Part shown: positions 8,783 to 16,516 of the stretch, in pieces
Layout: each line of letters starts with the position of its first letter
Position numbering within the stretch: position 1 is the stretch's first letter
Source of the DNA: Paradesertivirga sp036399495
GTDB lineage: Bacteria; Bacteroidota; Bacteroidia; Sphingobacteriales; Sphingobacteriaceae
Assembly: GCA_036399495.1 (NCBI GenBank)
Contig: DASWMZ010000230.1
Coordinates: forward strand, 1-30,838
DNA: 30,838 nt
Direction: 5' to 3'
Position numbers and translations under genes: made by a program
The notes under the pieces: generated by a model
The model's input: only the letters and a program-made list of their open reading frames with translations
Databases searched by the model: none
What the model was told of the DNA's origin: nothing

Positions 8783-9112
8783 CTAAGTAGGGAAGCGAAC
8801 AAGGCCAACCACATTAAGCGGGATTCGCCGGTTATGTGTGTGATTGGGATCCGCAGTATAGTGGCGAAAGCGCCAACAAAGGCCAGTGGATTATGAAACG
8901 GATGGAAGACCACAAAAGGAACCAGGAGGTGAAGAACTTAAAGAGCGTAACCCGAAATGGATAAACGATGACTATGTAAAGTATCTGCGTTACGGGCAAT
9001 ATTTTATAGAAAAGAACGGAAGCGCAATTTTAGCTTTTATTAACCCTCACGGTCTATAGATAACCCTACGTTTAGAGGTATGCGCTGGAACTTGCTGAAA
9101 ACGTATGATAAG
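8783..9112 (+). pseudogene. Fragment of a type ISP restriction-modification enzyme (N6-adenine methylase region)
   Basis: Three plus-strand segments in different frames line up with the methylase core of type ISP (LlaBIII-like) single-chain restriction-modification enzymes. Segment 1 (8792-8848) reads EANKANHIKRDSPVMCVIG. Segment 2 (from 8848) reads DPQYSGESANKGQWIMKRM, where the methylase NPPY motif has lost a base and its second Pro has become Gln. Segment 3 (8919-9056) reads EPGGEELKERNPKWINDDYV and continues to a stop. Segment 4 (9056-9112) reads IDNPTFRGMRWNLLKTYDK. In intact relatives these blocks are contiguous. Helicase, nuclease and target-recognition parts are absent. It is wedged between the receptor's upstream region and the 3' end of the DUF2490 gene. 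Confidence 0.8.
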
Positions 9113-9128
9113 TGGAGAACATCTATTC

Positions 9129-9899
9129 CTAATCTCGCCTGCGAAATTGGGAAAACAAGTTGTCGAAAGTTACAACTACCCACAAAGCGTCGGCATTATC
9201 TATCTCCTTTCCAGAGATTCTTTGCTGAATAATTTTAAGGTAACTGGCACTAAGTTTCACATTTTTAAACACCTCATAGCCCGCTCCAACGTTGATTCTG
9301 TTTTGATCGAAAATATTTGGATTGTTCTTTACCGCATTGCCGAATTGAATAAATACTTCATTAGAGGTAAACACACTCAAAGGCTTTTCGCTTGAGAGTA
9401 GGTTACTGATGGGCTTCTCTAATTTAAATAGATACCTCACTCTCCAGTTTGGCTTATACTGGTCAACATTACGAAGATCGCGGAGCCGGTATTCGAGACT
9501 ATATCGATTCGAATAATTAAATAGCTTCATTTTTTGTTCAGTTTCCAATCGCAGTGACGCACGGTATTCTTTAACACCCTCAGGCTTTACCTCCTGTGGA
9601 CTATTATAGAAAAGGTGCGAGTCGAAATAAGCTATTGGAGACAGTGAAACTTTGGTATTCTTGGTTATCTTATAGCTTAGCCAGGGCCAAATACTAATAA
9701 AATGAGGCGCCGCAAATATATTAGCACTTTTTGATGATGTATTTTGAGTTCTTTTTTGCAAGTACAGTTCCCACCTCAACTTGCTATTAATGGTATCTGT
9801 CAAAATTATTCTCCCCCAGAATACACCATGATTATAGACCTTTTGAGCGGAAACGCCTAGGGAAAATAGAACGAGAATTGATACAAAAAGCTTCTTCAT
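9129..9899 (-). CDS. DUF2490 exported beta-barrel-like protein
   Basis: The 256-residue protein has a clean signal peptide (KKLFVSILVLFSLGVSAQ). It then carries the features of DUF2490: an early GVFWGRIILTDTINSKLRWE strand pair, YKITKNTKVSLSPIAYF in the middle, EYRLRDLRN and RVRYLF strands, and a late INVGAGYEVFKNVKLSASYL strand pair. DUF2490 proteins are predicted outer-membrane barrels of about 220-260 residues with unknown function; the length fits. A promoter with good -7 and -33 boxes lies just upstream, and a palindrome sits between the -7 box and the ATG, so repression is likely. A similar palindrome precedes the TonB receptor, suggesting a shared regulator and perhaps a shared substrate. 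Confidence 0.85.
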   Translation of the reverse strand: MKKLFVSILVLFSLGVSAQKVYNHGVFWGRIILTDTINSKLRWELYLQKRTQNTSSKSANIFAAPHFISIWPWLSYKITKNTKVSLSPIAYFDSHLFYNSPQEVKPEGVKEYRASLRLETEQKMKLFNYSNRYSLEYRLRDLRNVDQYKPNWRVRYLFKLEKPISNLLSSEKPLSVFTSNEVFIQFGNAVKNNPNIFDQNRINVGAGYEVFKNVKLSASYLKIIQQRISGKEIDNADALWVVVTFDNLFSQFRRRD

Positions 9900-9904
9900 G
9901 AAAA

Positions 9905-9923
9905 GTCTACTAAACTAGTAGAC
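9905..9923. promoter_or_regulatory. Palindromic operator candidate ahead of the DUF2490 gene
   Basis: GTCTACTAAACTAGTAGAC has perfect 7-base arms (GTCTACT/AGTAGAC) and a 5-base centre. It begins six bases upstream of the ATG and touches the last base of the -7 box, so a bound protein would block transcription start. It resembles 8692-8706. Confidence 0.55.
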
Positions 9924-9952
9924 AAAATTAAGGAAAATAATCGCAACAAAAA
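9923..9952 (-). promoter_or_regulatory. Predicted promoter of the DUF2490 gene
   Basis: Minus-strand TAATTTTG (9923-9930) is an exact TAnnTTTG -7 box. TTTTTG (9947-9952) lies 16 bases upstream as a -33 element. The -33 region coincides with the T-tract of the preceding terminator. Confidence 0.55.
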
Positions 9953-9969
9953 GAGCCACAAGCATGGCT
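9948..9969 (-). terminator. Terminator after the beta-helix gene
   Basis: On the minus strand AGCCA (9965-9969) and TGGCT (9954-9958) form a short GC-rich stem with a 6-base loop, followed by C and TTTTT. It lies about 60 bases beyond the beta-helix stop codon and closes the glycan cluster. Confidence 0.55.
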
Positions 9970-10030
9970 TTCCTATCCGAGGATTTATGTTTTAAAATTT
10001 CCTGAAATAAGCCGTACTATTTATACCTGT

Positions 10031-11929
10031 TCACCAAACCTTCAGCACATTCTTTCCGATTTTTAAATCAGTAAAAGGGCCGGCATCAACCCTGTTCTCA
10101 TCTCTTTTTTTGCCAAAATAATCCAAATCAAATTCGATAGCAGTGCCGTCAGGCGAATCAAAAGCAGCCTTTGAAATTTTCGCCCTTCCAAGCGTTGTGG
10201 TGTTAATCAATTCTACCTTGTGATTGAAGTAGGCAGGGTCAAATGTGAGGTGAAGAAAGGTATTTTCGCCCTGCTCCCGAACGCTGATTTCCGGATTGTG
10301 GCGGGGAGCGTCATAAAACTTCTTATCCTTTTGAGATGGCGTTGACCGATTATAGAAAACATTACCGCCAAACCATACGGGAAGTGGAAGTCTGTCGCCA
10401 TCATAATCTTGCAGCCCCTGTTTAAGAGCCGGTTTACCATTTCCGACAATGATGTTATTGTAAACTCTATCATCGCCGCCTGCAATTGTGGTGAGTCCGG
10501 CCATGTTTATAGAGTGCGGTAAAAAATATGGTGTAAAACGACTATTGTCGCTGCCCATATCAATCTTACCCGCGATGAGATTATGAATATAAGCACCTCC
10601 CTGCGATTGAGAACGAATAGCAAAAGGCGATAAAAGTAAATTATTATCAATGATATAAGGACCGTGATTTACTTCTATAAATAAATCTTCTATATCGTGA
10701 TTGTAAATTAAATTACGCGAAACCCTGGTGCCTTGGGTCATCCAATCGAGCCAGATTCCACGACCATTATTGTGTATTTTGTTGCCACGTATGGTGACAT
10801 CAATAGGCGCATGGAATTTTATTCCTGCTATTTCAAACCCAAAAAATTGGCGCTTTTTAAAGATGTTGTAAATGTGATTGTTCTCTATCGTGCTGAACAC
10901 GGCACCCATGCTTCCAACGATACCAGCTTGTTCGCAATTATAAATGCGGTTGTTTCTTACAACATGCGAACCTACAGTTTCTTTGTCCCAGTTGTTTCTT
11001 AACACATTGAATACAACCTCGATGTAATGAATATTACCATCGCGGTTTATGTTTGCTTTATCGGCGGTCCAAACATTATGGCCTGTGCCCCTTTCCTTTC
11101 CAAGAGAAATTCCATTGCACCTTGAATCGTGAATGTTGTTGTTTTCGATAACCCAGCCCTTGTTCCAGTGGGTGGCGACCATACCAACCTGTTCGGCTGT
11201 TGGGGCCGCCCATTGGGTGGCGGCCTGACTGATATCAAAACCACTAATGGTGATGTAATTGATGCCAGGCTTATCTGGATAAATACAGGTGCGGCGGGTA
11301 CTGATTTCTACTAATTGCTTATTTGGGTCTGTTTTCTGGAAGTTGGCCCAGATGGTTGTGGTATTATCATCGCTTTCGCAATACCATGTATATAAAGAAT
11401 CCGGAAGATTTTTTCCAGACTTTAAGCCGGAGGGATTTAGAACCTTGCTTAGCGCCTCCCTTTCCCAAAGAGATTTACCGTTTAAAAACACTTCACCGGT
11501 ATGATGGATTCGGCCTTTTCTTAAAAACCAGTCTCCTTCAATAGAGTCTTTCAAGGAATTATAGTTGCCGAAAAATGAGTTGGGAATAATCACTTTCCAT
11601 ACGCTGCCTTTTTCTTTCTTCCATCCGGTGATAACTTCAGAGCCTTTTATTTCTACTTTTTCGCCGGGAGCGGCTCGGTAAACAATCCGTTGAATATCAC
11701 TTTTACCACCACGTAAAGGATTTACATATTCGCGATAAGTACCGGCATGAACGGTGATAGTATCGCCTGCATAAGCCAGTTGTACGGCGGCTGAAATAGT
11801 TTTTACCGGAGTAACGAACGAGCCATTGTTGGCATCGTTACCTTTTTTTGAGACGTGATATTCTTTCGGGAAACCCGTACTCGCAAAGAGCAGACCTAAA
11901 AAGGTTATAAAAAACTTCAATTTATTCAT
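10031..11929 (-). CDS. Exported right-handed parallel beta-helix protein (putative carbohydrate-active)
   Basis: The frame is open from a TTG at 11959, but the ATG at 11929 is directly followed by a signal peptide (NKLKFFITFLGLLFASTGFP), so I choose it; the product is 632 residues. The mature N-terminus has EYHVSKKGNDANNGS, then AYAGDTITVHAGTYREYVNP, the usual entry to a pectin-lyase-like beta-helix. Asn-rich rungs follow (VIENNNIHDSRCNGISLG, VVRNNRIYNCEQAGIVG, TIRGNKIHNNGRGIWLDW, RVSRNLIYNHDIEDLFIEV), with a beta-sandwich-like C-terminal part. Such proteins include glycoside hydrolases, polysaccharide lyases and epimerases; I cannot choose a CAZy family. Its start is about 30 bases past the dioxygenase stop, so the two are probably co-transcribed, and the fucosidase and sugar porter upstream point to a plant or algal glycan. 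Confidence 0.85.
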   Translation of the reverse strand: MNKLKFFITFLGLLFASTGFPKEYHVSKKGNDANNGSFVTPVKTISAAVQLAYAGDTITVHAGTYREYVNPLRGGKSDIQRIVYRAAPGEKVEIKGSEVITGWKKEKGSVWKVIIPNSFFGNYNSLKDSIEGDWFLRKGRIHHTGEVFLNGKSLWEREALSKVLNPSGLKSGKNLPDSLYTWYCESDDNTTTIWANFQKTDPNKQLVEISTRRTCIYPDKPGINYITISGFDISQAATQWAAPTAEQVGMVATHWNKGWVIENNNIHDSRCNGISLGKERGTGHNVWTADKANINRDGNIHYIEVVFNVLRNNWDKETVGSHVVRNNRIYNCEQAGIVGSMGAVFSTIENNHIYNIFKKRQFFGFEIAGIKFHAPIDVTIRGNKIHNNGRGIWLDWMTQGTRVSRNLIYNHDIEDLFIEVNHGPYIIDNNLLLSPFAIRSQSQGGAYIHNLIAGKIDMGSDNSRFTPYFLPHSINMAGLTTIAGGDDRVYNNIIVGNGKPALKQGLQDYDGDRLPLPVWFGGNVFYNRSTPSQKDKKFYDAPRHNPEISVREQGENTFLHLTFDPAYFNHKVELINTTTLGRAKISKAAFDSPDGTAIEFDLDYFGKKRDENRVDAGPFTDLKIGKNVLKVW

Positions 11930-11960
11930 GAGTACATTATCGCGGCGTAATTTATTCAAT

Positions 11961-12842
11961 TTAAAGACCCGTTTTTATTTTTAGCACTTCGGGTCTTAAA
12001 TAAGGTCGATTAAGGTCGACAATTGGCCGGTACGCATAAGGGTCTTTGCCGGCAACGATTACAATATCCCGCATGTCTTCGGTTAAGGGAAATTTACCGT
12101 CCTGGTCCCATGGCAACATACTTTCGGCGCTCATATAATGATTAACCAAAGCGGTTCTGAAATTATCTTCACTTTTATTACGGCGAGAGCTGTGCAAAAG
12201 ATATCCATGAAAAAATACTACATCGCCATTTGTAGCCTCAAGTGGTATTACTTCTTCCGAAGGATAACCGGATACGTCGATGGTATCTACGTCGGCATAC
12301 TCATCGCTGGTGTTTTCAACTCTGGGCAAAATATAACCTGTTTTCTGACTTCCGGGAACTACCCACAAACAGCCATTCTCTACACTTGCATTGTCAATCG
12401 CTATCCAAACACCGATAAGTGACTTATCTCGAGTGGGGATGTAAAATTCGTCCTGATGCCAGGATTGCCCGGCCTTACCGGGACCCTTTACAAACAGCAT
12501 AGATTGCATGCATTTTACATTAGGACTAACGATGTTTGTTAGCACGTCAATAACTGCCGCATGCGACAGATATTTTTTTATGACAGGTGATATTTTATGC
12601 GGAAAATGGATGGCTACATATTTTTTCAAAATATCTGAGTCGCTTTCATTTTCACCTACCGGCAGCATGCCATCTACTTGTCCGTAACTACCTTTAAATA
12701 TTTTTGCGGTGTCGGTCTTTAGTTCTTCTACTTCGATGGGAGAAAATAAGCCACGAGCCACGAGGTAGCCATAGTCCTGATAAAAGCGGATGTTTTCGGG
12801 GGTGATATTGTTGTTCTGTATAAACTGATGTTCGTTGTTCAT
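11961..12842 (-). CDS. Phytanoyl-CoA dioxygenase (PhyH)-family Fe(II)/2-oxoglutarate oxygenase
   Basis: The 293-residue cytoplasmic protein shows the PhyH jelly-roll: FYQDYGYLVARGLFSPIEVE near the N-terminus; the metal-binding pair H129-x-D131 in QSWHQDEFYIP; the strand IGVWIAIDNASVENGCLWVVPGSQ; and the distal His217 in FFHGYLLHSS with Arg229 as a likely 2-oxoglutarate contact. All three metal ligands are present, so it should be active. Members hydroxylate acyl-CoAs, ectoine, phosphonates or many small molecules; substrate unknown here. It lies between a sugar porter and a beta-helix glycan enzyme on the same strand, suggesting oxidation of a sugar-derived compound or of a methylated/alkylated sugar. 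A repeat element separates it from the porter gene. Confidence 0.9.
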   Translation of the reverse strand: MNNEHQFIQNNNITPENIRFYQDYGYLVARGLFSPIEVEELKTDTAKIFKGSYGQVDGMLPVGENESDSDILKKYVAIHFPHKISPVIKKYLSHAAVIDVLTNIVSPNVKCMQSMLFVKGPGKAGQSWHQDEFYIPTRDKSLIGVWIAIDNASVENGCLWVVPGSQKTGYILPRVENTSDEYADVDTIDVSGYPSEEVIPLEATNGDVVFFHGYLLHSSRRNKSEDNFRTALVNHYMSAESMLPWDQDGKFPLTEDMRDIVIVAGKDPYAYRPIVDLNRPYLRPEVLKIKTGL

Positions 12843-12881
12843 TGTGTTAAAATTTTATTACGTGTTAGAGAATGCGTTAAC

Positions 12882-12949
12882 GATTGAAGCGGCATCCTTT
12901 TTGGCCTCTTCGGCCAAAAAGATATAGCGGAAAGCGTGTTAAAACGCCC
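12882..12949. repeat. Intergenic hairpin repeat, copy 1
   Basis: Starts GATTGAAGCGGCATCC and ends GTTAAAACGCCC. The centre is the palindrome CTTTTTGGCC/GGCCAAAAAG (10-base-pair stem). The same ends recur at 17369-17435 with a different centre. It begins six bases beyond the stop codon of the sugar porter gene (minus strand) and sits inside the cluster. Confidence 0.75.
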
Positions 12950-12955
12950 AAACAA

Positions 12956-14344
12956 TTATTCATTTCCTACCAATTGCGTTTCGAGTTCTTCAAGTGTTTT
13001 TCCTTTTGTTTCGGGGACTTTAACTTGTAAATAAATTAAATAGATGATGCAAAAAAGCGCGAAGATGGATAACGTGGCCGATGTGCCGAATTGCTTATTA
13101 AGAATTGGAAATGAGAAGCTTGCGGCAAAATCTGCCAGCCAAAGAATCAACGTGGCGAACGAAAGTGCCAATCCCCGGATTCGGTTCGGGAAAATTTCTG
13201 ATAAAATTACCCAGGTAACCGCACCTAAACTGGCCGAAAAGCCGGCGATGTACAAGAGCAAAAACAGCAGTACCAGGTAGTAGCCAAAAAACTGGAAGTG
13301 GAAACAAATTGCTACCGCAATTAAGGACATAGCCATTACAGCCGAACCCGCCAGAAGTAGCTTTTTACGCCCCGCTTTGTCGACCAGCCAGATAGCCACC
13401 AAGGTAAATAATAGCATGGTGATGCCAATTGCGATGGTTTGCATGGATGCGATGGATGTGCTTACGCCGGTGTTCTTAAAAATTTCTGGGGCGTAATAAA
13501 GGATGGCATTAATGCCTGTGATTTGCTGGAATATCGCGATTAATGTTCCCATGATAAGCACCTTACTGTAGCGTGGGAGAAACAAATCTTTCAAAGTTCC
13601 TTCTGTTTCTTTACCGAAACTTTGGGAGATACTGTTAACTTCTGCATCGGCATAAGCCTGACCGCCGGTTTTTGAAAGCACGGCATAAGCTTTATCTTTT
13701 AGGTTTTTATGAATGAGCCAGCGAGGTGTTTCGGGTACAAGAAAAAGGGTAACGAAAAATAGTATAGCAGGGATTGCCTGTGATGCGAACATCCAGCGCC
13801 AGCTGTCTTCTCCAATATCTACCAAAGTGTAATTTGCTACGTACGCCAATAAAATTCCGAGTACAATAGCGAGTTGGTACAAGGCCACCATTTTACCGCG
13901 AAAAGAGGCTGGAACTGTTTCAGCAATATACATGGGAACCACCATAGCGGCTGCGCCAACTGCTACTCCGCCTGCAATTCTAAAAACGATAAAAAGAGTT
14001 AGCGTATCGGCGAGGGCCACGCCTACTCCGGTTGCTGCAAATAAGAATGCGCAAATAAATAAGGCTAGTTTTCTACCTAGTGCGTCGGCCAATTTTCCGG
14101 CTATCATGGCGCCGAGCCCGCAACCGACAAGAATCGAGCTCACCGCCCACCCCAGCATTACTTCATCTAAAGCGAAATAGCTTTTGATGAATGGGATAGT
14201 TCCGGAAATAATTGCGGTATCGAAACCAAACAGCACCCCGCCGAGGGCGGAAACTGCGCTGATTAAAAGGATATAGCTTTGGTTGAAGGGATGCGACTGG
14301 CTTTGTTTAGTCGTGCTTTCAGAATTCGTTATGATACTGGTCAT
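12956..14344 (-). CDS. Sugar-porter family MFS transporter (proton symporter type)
   Basis: The frame opens at a TTG (14371), but the ATG at 14344 is the better start and gives 462 residues. Twelve membrane helices fit the XylE/GalP/AraE family. Signatures include GGVLFGFDTAIISGT in helix 1, GKLADALGRK in loop 2-3, RIAGGVAVGAAAMVVPMYIAE, PETPRWL before the central loop, QQITGINAILYYAP in helix 7, and the C-terminal VPETKGKTLEELE. These are the sugar porter signature and the QQ(I)TG sugar-contact motif. It should import a monosaccharide released by the cluster's exported glycosidases; xylose, galactose, arabinose and fucose are all possible. Upstream lies a decayed GH29 gene; downstream a repeat and the dioxygenase. 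Confidence 0.92.
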   Translation of the reverse strand: MTSIITNSESTTKQSQSHPFNQSYILLISAVSALGGVLFGFDTAIISGTIPFIKSYFALDEVMLGWAVSSILVGCGLGAMIAGKLADALGRKLALFICAFLFAATGVGVALADTLTLFIVFRIAGGVAVGAAAMVVPMYIAETVPASFRGKMVALYQLAIVLGILLAYVANYTLVDIGEDSWRWMFASQAIPAILFFVTLFLVPETPRWLIHKNLKDKAYAVLSKTGGQAYADAEVNSISQSFGKETEGTLKDLFLPRYSKVLIMGTLIAIFQQITGINAILYYAPEIFKNTGVSTSIASMQTIAIGITMLLFTLVAIWLVDKAGRKKLLLAGSAVMAMSLIAVAICFHFQFFGYYLVLLFLLLYIAGFSASLGAVTWVILSEIFPNRIRGLALSFATLILWLADFAASFSFPILNKQFGTSATLSIFALFCIIYLIYLQVKVPETKGKTLEELETQLVGNE

Positions 14345-14388
14345 GTATTCTTTTTCGGCATTTAAGTTCAATACCCTTTAATAACTTC

Positions 14389-14574
14389 TTATCGGGTTAG
14401 CGTTAAATAAGTTGTGAAGAACCTATTTAAAAAGATACCAATTTTAGCGTCGGTCAACCATGCAGGAACGTCACTGCTGACTATCGGCTCCCAGTTGGCA
14501 GTATACCTGGGTTGTGCATTTAAGCGACTGCCAATAATTAACATTAAAAAAAGCATTAAATACTTTGATTTCAT
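14389..14574 (-). pseudogene. Truncated GH29 alpha-L-fucosidase, N-terminal remnant
   Basis: The frame starts with a good ATG and a complete signal peptide (KSKYLMLFLMLIIGSRLNAQ). It continues RYTANWEPIVSSDVPAWLTD and AKIGIF, which is the start of a GH29 catalytic domain (W-F-x-D-A-K-F-G-I-F-I-H-W-G in intact enzymes). Homology stops exactly where the HWG block should come; 13 unrelated residues and a stop follow. All catalytic residues are missing, so this is a deletion remnant of a second fucosidase. It may still be translated and exported as a 61-residue peptide. It lies 44 bases ahead of the sugar porter gene, on the same strand, and just after the terminator of the intact fucosidase gene. 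Confidence 0.75.
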
Positions 14575-14593
14575 TTGTAAAGCTTTAATAATT

Positions 14594-14633
14594 AAAAAAT
14601 ACCATTAGACATCGAACCATTGAGCTAATGGTA
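14594..14633 (-). terminator. Terminator of the alpha-L-fucosidase gene
   Basis: Minus strand: TACCATTAG (14625-14633) pairs with CTAATGGTA (14600-14608), nine perfect pairs with a 16-base loop, followed by TTTTTT. It lies 56 bases after the fucosidase stop, so the porter-dioxygenase-helix genes probably need their own promoter or read-through. Confidence 0.75.
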
Positions 14634-14689
14634 AGGCTATAATAAACGGTTTTTATACGCATCGTCATTGAAAAAAAGCTTTCACCACC

Positions 14690-16177
14690 TCAAAAAGTGA
14701 CTCTAACCACATCATCTATACCTGACCTAAGTGATGCAGGAATTCTGATAAGTATTTTCTCATTTTGTATTGAATATTTAAGTTTTGTGTTCCGATATAA
14801 AAGTGTAATTTTTTTTGGCCTTTTTGATGTGTTTAGCTTGACAACTTCGTTATCATCAGGAAATGCATGAAAATAATATTGCCCCTTTTTATATGTTGTC
14901 AGCAAACTAGAAAGACCTTGTATTGGAGGAGTTTTTACATTTTCCACAGATTCTTTATGCCATTTTAGCCATGCTTGCAACTCCGCAAGCCTGTTATAAT
15001 AATTTTGGCTCATTTGCCCATCTGGCCGGGGCCCAACATTACCTAGGAAGTTGCCGCTTTTCGATAAACATTTGACCCAATTTTTAACCAGCCACGAAGT
15101 TGGATGCATCGCTTCTCCAAATGTATACCCCCAACTGCCTCTGTTGAATATGGCACAATATTCCCACCATTCATGTGGCTTGATTTTATCTTCTATAAAA
15201 TTCGCTTCAATGGTCTCAAAATCTCCTTTCAAGCCATTTTGCTCCACGTTCGGAAGGCGATCCCATCTGGGATTTATAACGATCCCTGGCTGCAGTTTAC
15301 GTATATATGCAATCGTCTGGTTAAAATAAGTATCTTCTATGCCAGACCATTCTATGCCATCAAACCATAACACATCGATTTTACCATAGCGGGTAAGTAA
15401 CTCGGTAAGTTGTCCTAAAGTATAAGCATACCAATCATCAAACCTCCGTGTGTTTTCTAATTTGTCGTATAAGGGCACTTTTACATTACCCTCATAATTA
15501 AAATCAAAAGGAGGAAAAGGATCTCCGGGGTTCTTTTTTAAATACGCTCTATCAAGATATGGGTTAGGAAATCCGGGATAATACCAATCTCTGGGTGAAA
15601 AGTAAAAGCCGACTTTTACCTTGTTCCTTCTGCATGCGTCAACAAAAGGCTTTATAAGGTCCTTGCCACCCATAAAATATTTCGTATTCATGTTCCCATA
15701 ACTAGATGGCCACAAAGCGTAACCGTCATGATGTTTTGTGGTTAATACGGCGTAAGCGAAACCAGCCTTCTTTGCCGCCATAATCCACTGTTCTGGTTGG
15801 TATGCAGTTGGATTGAATTCTTTGGCCAGCGCATAATAGTGAGTACGATCTTGCTTGTATTTATATGTTCTATCATTGACCGATTCTTTTTTAAGCCAAG
15901 GACGGTTGAACACCATATCCCAAGAGGGGTCCAGACCGGCTACAGAATGTATGCCCCAGTGCATGAACAATCCCAAGCCAGCCTTTGGAAACCATTGTGC
16001 ATCGGGATGGCGGGAGGGGAAAACAGGTGCACCTGGATCCTGTACAATAATCTGCTTGACTTTTTTTCGCCACGATGCGTTAATGGAATAAGACGAGTCC
16101 TCAAAAAAACTAGTTCTTTGAGCAAAAAGAAGATGACTAATAAGTATAAAAAATATGGAGGTTGTAAATTTTACCAT
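14690..16177 (-). CDS. GH29 alpha-L-fucosidase (exported)
   Basis: The 495-residue protein has a signal peptide (FTTSIFFILISHLLFAQ) and a GH29 TIM barrel. Diagnostic blocks are W62-F-P-K-A-G-L-G-L-F-M-H73-W-G, the TTKHHDGYALWPS block (H149, H150, D151), KVGFYFSPRDWYYPGF, and GKIDVLWFDGIEW, where D273 is the expected catalytic nucleophile of this retaining family. SGNFLGNVGPRPDGQM closes the barrel, and a short beta-sandwich follows. It should release terminal alpha-L-fucose from glycans in the periplasm or at the cell surface. The acid/base residue is less conserved in GH29 and I cannot pick it with confidence. The gene is divergent from an AraC regulator 339 bases away and has its own terminator. 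Confidence 0.93.
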   Translation of the reverse strand: MVKFTTSIFFILISHLLFAQRTSFFEDSSYSINASWRKKVKQIIVQDPGAPVFPSRHPDAQWFPKAGLGLFMHWGIHSVAGLDPSWDMVFNRPWLKKESVNDRTYKYKQDRTHYYALAKEFNPTAYQPEQWIMAAKKAGFAYAVLTTKHHDGYALWPSSYGNMNTKYFMGGKDLIKPFVDACRRNKVKVGFYFSPRDWYYPGFPNPYLDRAYLKKNPGDPFPPFDFNYEGNVKVPLYDKLENTRRFDDWYAYTLGQLTELLTRYGKIDVLWFDGIEWSGIEDTYFNQTIAYIRKLQPGIVINPRWDRLPNVEQNGLKGDFETIEANFIEDKIKPHEWWEYCAIFNRGSWGYTFGEAMHPTSWLVKNWVKCLSKSGNFLGNVGPRPDGQMSQNYYNRLAELQAWLKWHKESVENVKTPPIQGLSSLLTTYKKGQYYFHAFPDDNEVVKLNTSKRPKKITLLYRNTKLKYSIQNEKILIRIPASLRSGIDDVVRVTF

Positions 16178-16369
16178 TTGGAAGTATTTAATTAAAGTCG
16201 TTACAGCAATTTACTACTTTTTTGAGTAATGATGTTGTAGTGTAAATAAAAAGCCAATTGTATAAACTAGTACCAACAGACGTATTAAGTCATAGTTGCA
16301 TTATTTTTAAAATTCTTAAATAATGACATTGTCCTTAGCCGGGGTGTTTTTTTAAGTTTGGTTGTTGTT

Positions 16370-16388
16370 GGTCAGACAAAGTCTAACC
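16370..16388. promoter_or_regulatory. Inverted repeat between fucosidase and AraC genes
   Basis: GGTCAGAC and GTCTAACC flank AAA, an 8-base inverted repeat with one mismatch. It lies in the middle of the 339-base divergent region (16178-16516), about 190 bases from the fucosidase ATG and 130 from the regulator start. It is a candidate regulator site; the rest of the region is AT-rich and I see no gene in it. Confidence 0.4.
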
Positions 16389-16516
16389 TAAGCTGGAGCC
16401 TAAATTAGTAAACTATAGAATTCTGCGCCGTTGCTATTTTTATTGAATTAGAAACTAATTTAATATTTTTATTGAAAATATTGGTTTTAGTAATTAATAT
16501 AGATTAAAATTAAGAA

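Noticed and set aside
9105..9395. 96-codon plus-strand frame across the 3' end of the DUF2490 gene
   Set aside because: Antisense shadow of DUF2490; only its first bases overlap the type ISP fossil.
15797..16195. 132-codon plus-strand frame over the 5' part of the fucosidase gene
   Set aside because: Antisense shadow of a strongly supported GH29 gene; low-complexity, Cys-rich product without domains.
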